From the NCBI GenBank assembly GCA_025403435.1, contig JAJQZP010000473.1, positions 62,001 through 126,000 of the forward strand: a stretch of DNA of 64,000 nt, written 5' to 3'. Below the pieces are notes generated by a model. The model searched no databases. It was not told the DNA's origin and worked only from the letters and a program-made list of their open reading frames with translations. This document shows, in pieces, positions 31,071 to 42,339 of this stretch (within the stretch, counting starts at the first letter, position 1; each line of letters begins with the position of its first letter). A program made the position numbers and the translations under genes. Origin of the DNA: Artocarpus heterophyllus (lineage: Eukaryota; Streptophyta; Magnoliopsida; Rosales; Moraceae).

Positions 31071-31592
31071 TTATTCCCCATCCAGTTTTCTTATGGCTTG
31101 ACAAACAGGATCTAGAAATACCATATTCCTGATGCGTTGTCTTTCTGTATAAAATTTAGGCCAGAGTTTAAAAATAGCTCCTTGAACATATCCACTAGGG
31201 TGACCGTGGAGAGGAGGATGGATGCTATCCAAGTTCTCCTTTGAAAGTCCATCCCTACAAAACCTTATTTTATCCTCTCTATTCGTAGACATATAACCAG
31301 GTGAAGTACATTTACCGTTACAATTTTGTCTTCCACATTTGTTACAAGCGACCACGATGGCACGGGCTCTTCTTTTCATTGCACTACGACTGGTACCTGT
31401 TCCTGGTAAACCGACATCTTGACTGAAGTCACTCGGACGGATTTTCCCCTCTATTAACATTCTCACATCACAAGGGATACCAAAACGCATAAGAATCCAC
31501 AACCGAGTAATTCTAGCCTTGTATTTCTTTCTGAGAATCTTTTGGGAGAGTGATGGGAAATACTTTCTCAGGTGTTGGTACTTTGGGTCCAT
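31071..31592 (-). CDS. Basic Cys4 protein of the retrotransposon, resembling viral nucleic-acid-binding proteins
   Basis: A clean 173-residue frame from ATG at 31592, complete with stop. The N-terminus is strongly basic (RKKYKARITR, residues 21-30), followed by a hydrophobic segment with RFGIPCDV (36-43). A Gly/Ser-rich turn (GLPGTGTSRS, 61-70) leads to the basic cluster AMKRRARA (71-78) and a CX2CX4CX3C motif: Cys83, Cys86, Cys91, Cys95. After it come REDKIRF (105-111), a Pro/His-rich piece and an IFKLWPKFYTERQRIRNM stretch (140-157). A basic cluster immediately before a small Cys motif, preceded by a GxPxDV-type helix, is the layout of the small nucleic-acid-binding proteins of flexible filamentous plant RNA viruses, some of which suppress RNA silencing. 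I think this is the best match but could not search. Alternatives: a reduced gag-like zinc-knuckle protein (though the third ligand is Cys and spacing differs from CX2CX4HX4C), or a host gene fragment. The intact length suggests that it was functional recently. Confidence 0.55.
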   Translation of the reverse strand: MDPKYQHLRKYFPSLSQKILRKKYKARITRLWILMRFGIPCDVRMLIEGKIRPSDFSQDVGLPGTGTSRSAMKRRARAIVVACNKCGRQNCNGKCTSPGYMSTNREDKIRFCRDGLSKENLDSIHPPLHGHPSGYVQGAIFKLWPKFYTERQRIRNMVFLDPVCQAIRKLDGE

Positions 31593-33060
31593 GATGAGAT
31601 GAAAGAAGAGTAAATAGAAAGGAAAAATTAAGATAGTAAATTGCAGAATCCTAGAATTCCTTCTTCTTTTGGAGGAAAAGAAGAATTTTTAATGAAAAAG
31701 AAGAGGATTTGCGATTTAGAGAGAAAATAACAAATTAAGAGAGAAAAAGTGAACTCGGAGAAATAAGCTCCTATGCACAGTAAACGTATATGTAAACAAT
31801 GATTAAACCACTGTATATGACACGTATAGAGACCACGTGGGAGAGACAGTGTGAATCAAACTGATTTAAGATTTGAACTAGGCCCAAATGTTCTTAGTTG
31901 AAAATGGTCAGGTTGTTTCGGCCTTAACACATTTAGAACGAGTTAAATAACAAACATAAAATTGAAAACCAATTCGTATGAATCTTAAACCCAATTCAAA
32001 GCCCACTATAGATAAAGTTGACTATAAACAACAAATCTAATTTAACGACAACAAGGATCTTCCTGAATGATATTTAAAATCATTTCATAACAACATAATC
32101 TTCCAGCAACTCAAATAATTTTGTTTTAATCAAAACCTTATTGAACAATGCATACACCCATATGTTATTGATAATACTCAACATCTATCAATGGATTCAT
32201 CATCATTACTACCAAGGGTTTAGAATGCGACTAACCTTGAAATCAATACGATTTACGTCTTTCAACGTAGACCATATCAACGAACAAAGACACTAGATGT
32301 TACTACTTAGGAACATCTACAATCCCCACAATTCTACTTATACCATATCGAATTTTCTCATATAAAAAAACCGTAGGTAACCAAAAGATTCACTGATACA
32401 CTTAAATACAATGTACGTAACGAAATATTCCAATTTTGAGATTCATGCATTCTAGACTTTACACAGTCTCAACAGACCAAAAGTCTAACATTTATCTCTC
32501 TCAAGATTCAATACCATGATTCCCAACTTATATCATATTCCTCAAATATATAGAACTTTTAAGAAAAGACATTGACACTTATGTGCTCCATCGAATCCAC
32601 ACATAATCATTACTTAGGTTTGAATCAATTACGAAAAATTTGGCATATCTATGCCAAACTTTAAAATCAATAAATCAAGCCTTATATTTCTCATTGTTTT
32701 TCACGAGACAAAAGGCTTTTAAATCCTCGTATCTATACGAATTTCTCATCGTTTATACGAATTAGATATGCTTATAGATCCTAATATTATACGAATCTCT
32801 CATAAGCATTCTACTTATAAACTCATTCCATATAATTATCATTCTCTTATAACTATTAATACTTTCCTTCTATAAAATTATTGTACTCATATAACTATTG
32901 ATATTTTTATTCTATGGCCTTTCCATGTTACATCCTTCTAGACTGTATAAATCAATGTGAAGGTTCATTTTGATGATGACAATGAAAATTCAGCTTCAAA
33001 ACCATCTCAAAAATATATTTTTTTAAAGTGGTGCTACACTCCCTAGGTTAACCGAACCTA
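31593..33060. other. Leader region of the retrotransposon
   Basis: About 1.45 kb between the primer binding site and the first frame. No gag-like frame of useful length in either strand; the DNA is AT-rich with many stops. A repeated TATACGAATTTCTCAT motif occurs at about 32737, 32756 and 32800. Confidence 0.6.
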
Positions 33061-33073
33061 GGCTCTGATACCA
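33061..33073 (-). other. Primer binding site for tRNA-iMet
   Basis: Minus strand TGGTATCAGAGCC, seven bases inside the 5' LTR end; this is the standard complement of the 3' end of plant initiator methionine tRNA. Confidence 0.92.
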
Positions 33074-33080
33074 AAAATTC

Positions 33081-35440
33081 TGTAACGCCCCTATGTGGGG
33101 GTTAACAGTTTTTAATGAGATAAAATAAAAATAAATAATAAAAGTAAAACCTTAAAAATAAAATTTACCCGGGACTTAAATGAAAACTCTCAACTCAAAA
33201 ATAAAAATATAAACGACAAATAAACCACAGTTTTAATGTAGCACCTTAAATTTAATAATATAAACTGTTGTCATCATCATTTTAACCCTCAACACATTGT
33301 AATACAGTCACAGAAAGTAACAATTGATGCTTACATTATCATGAAGAACATTCTCAACAATTGAAGCAGTCCCAATGTAATATAGCTACATCACTTCCTC
33401 AACTATATTTCTCGTAGCCACCTCACACTTAGTGAGTCCTGAAAAGATATAAACATAAGGGAATGAGCAACACTATGCTCAGTAGAGAAAGCCATTACTC
33501 ACCTTTAGGTTTTTATCATTACCACATTAAAATCTGCATGGTTAGTAGGTTACATCATATTCCAGATTATGAGGTTTATTATGATCACATCTTATGGATA
33601 CCGTAGTTAATCATTACCAAGTGTCATAATTACACATTTATACAAATATTACCAATCATCATTGTTCATAGGTATCCATGTTAAATAGACTATCACTCAA
33701 CTCATCGAAACCCAAATGGGCGCACTTGATCACCCTATAAACATTCCAAGGGTGTTCCGGTGAGGGGACATCAAGCCCCGAGTCCTCACCAAATCGATTC
33801 CTGTACAGTGTGTTCTGGGACTTTCAACCCAAGGAAGCGTCATCGCCTTCCCCCTATTTTACCTTTTAGGGTATTCATGCCCAAGGACGTAACCGTCGCC
33901 CTCTTCATGTCTCACAATTTCTCTATATTGAATCATTATCAATAGAGTTAGTTTTCCTAACCATGCTTCTCAATTTATAACATGTGTCAATTCATTATGT
34001 TCCTCGCCGTACAATACAAGACGAGTCCATGTCATAGTTTCATATGTGATAATCATATAATATCATTTCAACATAGATATATATATATTGCGGCAAAACA
34101 ATCAATTTTAATTCTATAAAAACCTCACAAAAGATGAGTAATAGAATCCCTACCTTTCAAGCTTATCAACAATCTTTTAATCCTGGAATCAGTTAACGTT
34201 AGCTCCATACTCCCTTGATCCTAAGGCGTGCATAAGGACAATTAAAACTAAAGCACAACATACAACTACATTCATAAATAAATCATGTGTAAACCTATCT
34301 TACTAGTATGCCATTAAAGCTTTTATATAAATCTCTTTTGAATACCACAGTAAACAATTTTTGTCTTAACGCAATATAAAATGTGAACAAGTAATCTATA
34401 TGTTTTAGTCCCTAATAAGATTCATCAATCACTTAGGATAATATTGGAAAGGTTGCAAGACATTAAAGAATTAGGTGGTGAGCAAAGATGGGTTCTTGGT
34501 TCAGGTTAGCAGCTGGTATACCATAACAAACTGGCAGATTTACTAGTTTCCAATACAAAAATTGAATAATTCTTAGAAAATAAAATACAACTCCGATTAA
34601 GGTTTATGATAGCTCGTTAGAAAGCCTAGGATGCTACTTTTCAAATATGCAAACCAATTCATAAAATTTATTTTAATTTAATCTTAGAATTTCAAGAAAT
34701 AACCACTGCCCATAGAGGTATTATAAAGTTTAACAATATAAATTTTCTGTCTAGGGCATATACACTTAGACTTCATACATATGCTCCAAAATAGCAACAA
34801 ACATATACTTAGGTTTAAGAACGCAAATTTGAATAATCCTTTAGTATAAAAGAAAATTTATAAATGAAAGACTAAATTTGTTCATAAGATTCTAACCTCG
34901 GATTATGGTTAGTTGGAAGCTTGAAATGGTTTCAAAACAGGTTCCTTTACTTCGGTATGACTGAAATTCTTGCTCAAATGGAGGTGATGGTGGCTGATTT
35001 TTATGGCTGCCTTGAAGAAGTTCTCTAAGTATTTTGCTTCAGCAAAGAAATGAGAAGAAGGGTGTGGGAACCGTGGAAGAGAAAGGAAGAAAAGATGAAG
35101 TCTTTGAAGAGAAGTGATAGAAACAATTATAGAGGAGACATGTTGAAGCATGTCACGGAGGAAATAAAGAAAATGAAGGTCAAGAGTAGTTGGAAAAGAT
35201 ATCCTTATGTCTCATCTAAAGACTTTAACACACATAATGCCAATATGACATTTTTGAGATTTATTAGAAGTTCTAAGGCTTTTTAGTAATCATACTAAAT
35301 AAATATAGGAGAATTTTAGAAAATTTAAAAATAGATAAAAATAAATATTATAAAATAAATTTAAATGAAGCAATTTTTTTTATACATTAAAAATTAATTT
35401 AATTACCTCAATACCCGTTAGAAGAATAACGGGTGTCACA
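33081..35440 (-). repeat. 5' LTR (2360 bp)
   Basis: Plus-strand ends TGTAACGCCCC and GGGTGTCACA. Near identical to 26562-28921. On the minus strand it would supply the promoter and start of the element transcript. The adjoining plus-side flank is CATGCATACA. Confidence 0.93.
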
Positions 35441-36689
35441 CATGCATACATATAAAACGACGAGAAATGATTTCCACCCAAACCTACAGGAAAGGATACT
35501 TTATCGAGACGACACCAAAAAAAAAAAAAAAAAAAAACTTTGCACGGCATATCACAACCTTTTATCACTAGATTTAGTCAAAATCACAAATAAAAAAATA
35601 CAAAATGAACAATTTATGATATAAATTTGATGATTAAAAACAGATATTTATCGATCATTTTTCAAACCCAGCAATAAAAATCTCCTAAAAATTAACTTAT
35701 AAATAAGGTTAATTTATGGTTAGGCTTTCTATTGTTAGTGTACACTTTTAAAAATTGGTTCTAGTCAAAACTATGTCAAAATAAAAATATATACTAAACA
35801 ATGAGTTTTTGGCATAAACCTGACATTTAAAAAACAGAGCCCCATAAGTAGCGCAAATTTTTTTTTTTTTTTTGTTCCTATTATACAAATCTACAATTGT
35901 AATATGTATGATAATATTTGTGAGGATTTTTTATGTTTGCTAGCTAAATTGTGTAATTTATGTCATCTTATTCTAGACTTTAAAAATAGGCAACTTTATC
36001 CCCTCAAACTATATTCATCTAACCTCTTAATTTCTATTTTTTAAAATTATTTTTATATTTTTTTGCTTAATCATATCACTTTATCCCGTAACTTTTAAAA
36101 TATACCGTTATGTCCACTCGAATGTTGTTTTATTAGCAAATAAACCCTCCTTTTGTCCTTTTTAATATTCCACTCAAATGTTGTTTGGCTAACCCCCTTT
36201 TGTCCTTTTTAATATTCCGCTTTTCAAATCAATGTCTTTTGTTAAAATTTGGGAGACCTCCACGTGATCCTACTCCATCTACTCAAAAAAAAAAAAAAAA
36301 AGGTTTGTTTCTATTTGAAAATTATAAGAGAAACAAAAGGAAAAGTTTTTTTAAAATATATATTATTAAAATTATAAAATATATAGATATATATATATAG
36401 AGAGAGTTTCAAATTGATGAATTGAGAATTCCTTAATCAATAATCCAATTCAAAACTTTGAATTGAAATTTTTTAAATCTAAAATCAATCCAAAACTCTT
36501 TCTAAACTAATCAAAAACTTTCGAAATAGATAAAATTAAATAGATCTCACGGATTTACAAGTTTTCTAAACACCCCAAATTCCGTTAAACTAATTTTGTA
36601 TTTGGGTTTGAATGGATTACAAGAAAATAACGTTTTTTTTTCCTTAAAATTTTAAGGAGCTCTCTTTCTTTTCTTTTTTTTTTTTTTGA
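35441..36689. other. AT-rich intergenic DNA
   Basis: Poly(A) tracts at 35518 and 36283, AT-rich spacer, and at 35990-36180 text like the arms of the inverted-repeat elements seen at 38854 and 42340 (ACTTTATCCC, repeated). A short direct repeat of CACTC(G/A)AATGTTGTTT(T/G) lies at 36115 and 36171. No gene seen. Confidence 0.5.
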
Positions 36690-36725
36690 GGGGGGTGGGG
36701 GGGGTGGGGTGGGGTGGGGTGGGGT
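36690..36725 (+). repeat. G-rich tract with G-quadruplex potential
   Basis: A poly(T) run is followed by GGGGGG T GGGGGGGG T GGGG T GGGG T GGGG T GGGG T, at least six runs of four or more G with single-base loops. This arrangement meets the usual G-quadruplex pattern on the plus strand. Confidence 0.9.
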
Positions 36726-36945
36726 GTGCTCTATTTTCTTCTTAAATTGTTATTTATGCTTGGCTTTGAATGGCTTGTTGCAAAAAAAAAAAAATGTCGT
36801 GGTTATGTAGAGTGGGTTGACGTCCAATAGCCCCAAGTTTGAAAAAAAAAAAAAACAATGGAGAATTTTTATAAATATCATGTTTTGAAATTTATTTTTT
36901 ATAAATGTCAAATATGGTTAAGAGTGGCACAATTAAACATATATA

Positions 36946-37108
36946 GGGCATTTGACAAATCAGTTTGAACTGAAAAAAAATTATTTCAAAAACTATAGCA
37001 TGTGAGAGCTATTATGCTGTTGCATCTTTTTTGCTTTACGTTATAACAAGTGAAATTTTACATTGTTATTAGTTCAAACTAATTAATTTGAAACGGTTTG
37101 CCGAACGG
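36946..37108. mobile_element. Small inverted-repeat element (about 163 bp)
   Basis: Ends GGGCATTTGACAAATCAGTTTGAA and, reversed, CCGTTCGGCAAACCGTTTCAAA form imperfect inverted repeats. The inside includes CTATAGCATGTGAGAGC, shared with the MITE family at 42067 and 25340. Duplication not resolved. Confidence 0.5.
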
Positions 37109-38853
37109 AAAAGTAATATGAATGATAATATAACACAACTTTTTACGTGCAGTATGAATAAACATGTTTTTTAAAGTGTGGGTTAACATATAATTTTTTA
37201 AAAATTAATATTAATTCCTTAGCTGTACGGAGTTCAAATAGAAGGAGGTTACTCACCATCACAATAAAATTTGAGAAGATATAGTGATGCATATTAAAAA
37301 ATTTTCAAAAAATGATAAAAGTAACATAATTTAGGAGAAAAAATATATAAAATAATTCACAAAAAGGCTCAGAAATTAACAAGTTGAATGAAAGAAGGTT
37401 ACTTTCTAATAGAAAAAGATTTGAAAGGATATGCGGGCACATTTTAAAAATTAAAATCAGGGGACAAAGTACCAAAATTTGGGGAGAGGAGTGGCAAATG
37501 TAAAACTAATTGAATTTGTAAATTGTAAAACGTAACGCAACCGATTAAATTGAAAATATTTCTTGAGGAGAGTTGTTTATTTATAGTTTATTTGTAGGGA
37601 GTGGGGGAGAGAGTGAGAGGCTTACCTTTAATCACAAGAATTCCTTTCTTCATTTGAGCTTACTTAGAAAAACAAATATTGATACTCTAGAAGGTTGTGT
37701 GACGTGTAATAAGTTGTCTTTTGCTCTAACTATTGGCTCTATTTTCTATTGTACAAAAGCCAAAATATTCTTCTTGTATTCTTCAAAACACAGTTTACCC
37801 TTCGCTTTTTTGTTTTTTGTTTTTTGATTTTTTAAATGGTCTAGAACAAACCCTTTATCTTATGTCAAATTTTAAAAACACTTAACCTACCTTAATAATA
37901 TGTATTTTTCAGGAAATTATGCAAAACGCTTCTTGTGTTTAGCCTAAATACTAGTTCTTCCCTTGTATTATACAAATGCCTAAAGAATGCGTTTGTAAAA
38001 TGAGTCACAAAATACCTCCTAGAGCTAAATATTTTTAAAGTATCAAGACTGCCCCTATCAATCGATATTAAGGGACCATTTGCACAGGTTTTCCTTGTGC
38101 TTTTAGTTAATAGAAAAAAAAAGAAGCAAAAACTATATATTTTCAGCAAGTGTTGGAAACTATATTTGTAAAAAAGCTTTTTATGGATTCAAATAGTATT
38201 TCAATTTTTTTAAAAAATTATAAAAATATTATATTCAAGCTTATAATGTATTACAACACTTTGGTATAAGTTTTAAAGTCTATTTCAGAAATGTTTTTTT
38301 TTTAAGAAGTCATATTTTATGACTTTAACAGGAAGCATTTTTGACAAATCATCTAAATATTTTTAAAAGCAGCTTTTGGACTTAAAAAGCTAAAGTCAGC
38401 TTTATGAAGCCCTCCTAAAAGGTCTTAAATACTGAGAATTTTAATGAACTAAATTATTTACTCCATTCTCACGCGAGGTTATCGTCTCAAGGCCCCTACA
38501 GTCGAGATCTTCCGTTGCAAAATAAGATGACGATGAAGAAAAAGCTTTTACTTGGGAAACAAAACAATCAACCATGTCTCTACTAACCAAATCAGGTTTA
38601 CTTGCCTAGCCAACAATAGCCCCAACGCAAAACCACGATCCGCGGGACAAGCTCTACCATAACCTTTTTTTTTTAATCTTAGAGTTTTTGAGTTTTAAGA
38701 TTTATTTTATTTAACATCTTAGTTAATAATTTTGTTAAGTAGTATGAAATATGGATTTGGTAATGTTAGTATTTGGATAAATCTTATCATTTTAGGAGTA
38801 TTTTGTGTATGATTTTATAAACATGGAGTGTTTTGGATATTTGCACAAGGATT
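37109..38853. other. AT-rich intergenic DNA
   Basis: No gene recognised. The stretch at 38460-38660 is less AT-rich (GAGGTTATCGTCTCAAGGCCCC and following) but holds no long frame. Short frames at 37573-37827 and 37892-38149 lack any recognisable motif. Confidence 0.5.
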
Positions 38854-39622
38854 AGTTAAAAAAATCCCCTCTGAACTACAGCATTTGTAACACTTTATCC
38901 TCCAAAGTTTGAAACGTAACTTCTATTTTCCCTAAAGTATGAAATGTTAACAAAAATAGTCCTTCTGTTAGAATTGTAACATCAAATTGACAAATAATTT
39001 TAAAATTAGAGTTATTTTATAAATCATAGTTATAAAAACAAAAAAAAATAAAACTATAATAAAATAAGCCTTTATTGATTATTAAAAACATACTACTATT
39101 TGATTCCCTTTTTTTTTATAAACCAAAATTGTTTTAAAATTTTATTAACTTTTTTACACACTTAAAAAGTATTTTGAAATTTTAAAAGGTATAAATACTA
39201 ACAAAAACTTCAAAAATATGAAAGAAATTTTAATAATGCTGTCCGAGTTTTTTTGTTATATTGAACATATTTATGATCTGTTCTTTTTTTTTTTATTTCA
39301 CTAATATATATAATTTTTAACATGTAAAAAAAATAAAATTTTGTAGAAAATTTTGGCATATCAAAAAATAAGGATTCCAATGGTATAATAGTTTTAATTG
39401 ATTTTTTTAATTATCAATAAAGACTAATTCTAATTTTATGATTATTTTTATAGCTTGATTTACCAAAATACTACTAACTTTATAATTATTTGTCAATTTT
39501 TTGTTAGAGAATTATAATTTTTGTTAACAGTTTATACTTTAGGAGTATCAGATGTTACGTTTTGAAGTTCGAGAGGTAAAATGTTAGAAAAGCTATAATT
39601 TAAAGAGAATTTTTGTAATTAA
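38854..39622. mobile_element. Long-inverted-repeat (foldback/MULE-like) element
   Basis: The left arm (about 38860-39000) and the reverse complement of the right arm (about 39475-39620) match over roughly 140-150 bp, including the words AAAGTTTGAAACGTAACTTCT / GAACTTCAAAACGTAACATCT and CCTAAAGTATGAAATGTTAACAAAAAT / CCTAAAGTATAAACTGTTAACAAAAAT. The middle is AT-rich without coding capacity. Ends and target duplication not fixed. Confidence 0.7.
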
Positions 39623-39844
39623 TCATTTGAATAATAAAAATAATAAAAATGGTATTTAAGTAAAATATAAAAATATTTTGGGTATTTTTTATGTTAGCAA
39701 GTAGCAACATAAATTGAAGCGTTTGGAAAATAAATTTGAATTAAAAAAAGTTTAGTTTAAATTAATTTTGTTATAAAATTTTTCCTTACAAAATATGAAT
39801 TATCAAGTTAGAAAGTCAAACTTTTTCATTACCCAACTAGTGTT

Positions 39845-40197
39845 CAACTGCTCAGCCTCTATCCACCAGTGCACGAGCACTCTACCCTCTCCGGCAGCGT
39901 GACACCTTCTGGAAAGAATGGGAAAGTAATAAATAAATTTAAAAAAAAAAAAAAAAAAAAGCCCAAGGCATGTGTTATGTTGGTTGGGTAGATTGGAAGG
40001 TGGCTGAATTGGGTGGAAAAGGACTGATAAGGTCGTTCACCTTAGTGAAAAGGACTGCGGGAGAAAACAAACTAGGATTGGAAGTCCCCTTGTCCCCACA
40101 AAAAGCCAATAAGCCATACGTTACGTTCGCCGGATTGAACTTAGTGTGGAAAAGAAGGGCCTTTGAAATTCCCAACTCCAAATGTTGTCTTTCATAA
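39845..40197 (+). other. GC-richer island with a 75-codon frame, unrecognised
   Basis: A compositional island in AT-rich DNA, followed by an open frame at 39970-40197 (MCYVGWVDWK start, IPNSKCCLS end). It follows a poly(A) run at 39942-39960. I do not recognise the protein and see no splice context. It could be a fragment of a gene or retroelement. Confidence 0.25.
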
Positions 40198-40425
40198 CCA
40201 CTTCTATTGGTCCTGTTTGATTTAACAGTTTGAACTCAAATTTAAAAGCTTTTAAATTTTCGTAAAAAAAAAAAAACATGGTGGTAAAAACGACTTGACA
40301 AATGTTGTTTTTCATAATCACTTTTATTGGTCTGTTTGATTTAACAGTTTGAACTCAAATTTAAAAGTTTTTAAATTTTCGTAAAAAAAAAAAGTGTAGT
40401 AGTAAAAACGGTTTGATGGGCGAAA
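40181..40425. repeat. Two-copy tandem repeat, about 122 bp
   Basis: AAATGTTGTCTTTCATAACCACTTCTATTGG at 40181 and AAATGTTGTTTTTCATAATCACTTTTATTGG at 40300 open two near-identical units that run through TTTGATTTAACAGTTTGAAC, CTCAAATTTAAAAG, a poly(A) and GGTAAAAACG. Confidence 0.85.
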
Positions 40426-42066
40426 GAAGAGAATAGTATATAAAGTTGAATAAATTTTACAAAGATTTTACGAACTATATTATTTTTGCGAATTTGTCCC
40501 CTAAATTTGAATAAATCTTTTTTTTCCTTTTTGAAGGGGACAATATGTGAAACAACTTAATTTTTCATGTAACACAGATAAATTAAAATAAAACTTTATC
40601 AATTTAATTTTGAACACTAATACTGAACAAACATTATATTATTTGGAAAAGTATCTACTGCTTTTATACAATGAAGTGCTATATGATGAAGCGTTATTGC
40701 CTATTGAGTTGTTCCTTGTTATTCTCCTTTGGAAAATTTTCACTCAACACTTTCAATACTTAAAAAAATCAAGACAATCAATGAAAACAAAAAATCATAT
40801 TTTAGACGTTTTAAAAATTCAAACAATGCCTTTTAAAAACATCTTCACCCATTCAACTTAATCTCTCGAAATTTTATAAAAATTCAAAATTATTTTCACA
40901 CTTGAAATTGAGTAGTAAGCGTATACTATTTTCATATTCTTAACTTGGAGGGAGTGTTATGTAGAGTATTTCATTGTTATTGAGTCGAAAAAAGATATAG
41001 TCTGATATCTAAAAACTAGCCTTTGAAGGCCTTTGAAGGACAACTTGAAGAATTTAATATATATTAGAAAAGAGTATTTCTAATGTGATATCTCCCAAAG
41101 AAAGGTCATTTGAGTGCAGGATTAAAGCATTTATTATTTATTAGAAGATTTTTTTAAAAAAAATTAAATATAATAATACTTAAATTAGATTGCTATTATT
41201 TCAACTCAAGAATCTCTCCATTCCCAAAATTTTTGGTTGATTTGCTTTTACTTGTGTAAAACTTTAATGTAAAATAACTAGATTAAAATGATAATGGGTG
41301 CACGTAAGAAAGTTAATTGGGAGCCTTGTTTAAGGTGACAGCTGGTGAATTAAGGTGGTAGTTTTGTAGATTATTTTATTATTACGTTTTTTTAGCGGAG
41401 ATAATTCCAATTACAGATATTGCCGACCTTACTGGTCCCCAAACAAGCATGCTAATAAAGGGTCCTTGTCGCAGGGGCAGCGATGAAGGAGTAGTTGTTC
41501 AAAATGACATTTGCTTACTGTCTCCAATTTTATTGCTCTTGACAAACTTTGTCAAAAAGAGAAATCCTTTTCATCCTCATATGTTATAATCCTACTGCTT
41601 ATAAAATCATAGGCCTTAGACTAATATATAGTATACTATTAAATTAGATTTCATTGTTTTGTTAATAAGAGAGTTACAAAACTCGTAAGATTAAATAAGA
41701 TTACTTTTTCAAAAAAGCTCCGCCTTTTATTTTTGTCTCACCAAAAAAAAAATGCCATTTACCTTGCACATTTTTAATTTTTCTTTTTTTAATATATGAT
41801 TAAAAGAACATCTTGATAAATATATCAATGCAATAGCGCGTACGCTAACTTCAATTTCAAAATTTCAAATGTATAATTAAAAGAGCAACTTGATAAATAT
41901 ATCATTGCAATATGGCATACACTAATTTCATCTTGAAAGCCAATTCACCTCAAATATCTTTTTTTTTTTAATGAAGTGGAGGGATTTAAATTATAGACTA
42001 GACCTTGCAATTAAGATAGGTGTGAACTATTAGGATAAATAAGTTGTGAATTAAAAGAATGTCATC
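40426..42066. other. AT-rich intergenic DNA
   Basis: No gene recognised. 41780-41835 and 41865-41945 are diverged direct repeats (ATGATTAAAAGAACATCTTGATAAATATATCAATGCAATA and TATAATTAAAAGAGCAACTTGATAAATATATCATTGCAATA). Confidence 0.5.
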
Positions 42067-42240
42067 TTAGGAGTTGTTTGACATTAGTTGGTTCTAACCA
42101 ACTTTTTAGTTAGAAACAGTGTAAACTTCTCACATGCTACAGTAAAAACAAAAAAAGTTGCTATAGTGTAAAGTTCTCATATGTTACAGTATGTACAGTT
42201 TTAACCAATGGTTCTAACCACCATGCCAAACACCCTATTA
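42067..42240. mobile_element. MITE with GTTTGGCAT-type ends
   Basis: Left end GGAGTTGTTTGACATTAGTTGG and right end, reversed, GGGTGTTTGGCATGGTGGTTAG. Inside are two copies of GTGTAAACTTCTCACATGCTACAGTA / GTGTAAAGTTCTCATATGTTACAGTA. TTA lies on both sides (42067 and 42238), though not at identical distance. Relatives at 25340, 25755, 36946 and 46100. Confidence 0.6.
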
Positions 42241-42339
42241 GAGGGATTTGAGTCTTCTCAAGACTTTTTTTTGCTTGCTAGATGGGGTCTATTCACGAGT
42301 AAATATTTGACCTTTTTTTGATTGAATTATTAATCTTAA

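Larger units (their letters stand above)
26562..35440 (-). mobile_element. Complete non-autonomous LTR retrotransposon carrying cargo genes
   Basis: An 8879-bp element transcribed on the minus strand. Order in that direction: 5' LTR (35440-33081), a primer binding site complementary to initiator methionine tRNA (33073-33061), about 1.45 kb of leader, a 173-codon Cys4 protein frame (31592-31071), a LOG-like cytokinin enzyme copy (30527-29877), about 0.94 kb of non-coding DNA, a polypurine tract (28935-28922), and a 3' LTR (28921-26562). There is no gag, protease, RT, RNase H or integrase, so it depends on a partner. The LTRs are near identical, so insertion was recent. Relatives: solo LTRs at 16073 and 9732. 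A target duplication is not clear (AAAGC on the left, CATGC on the right), and the left terminal TG reads CA. Confidence 0.88.
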
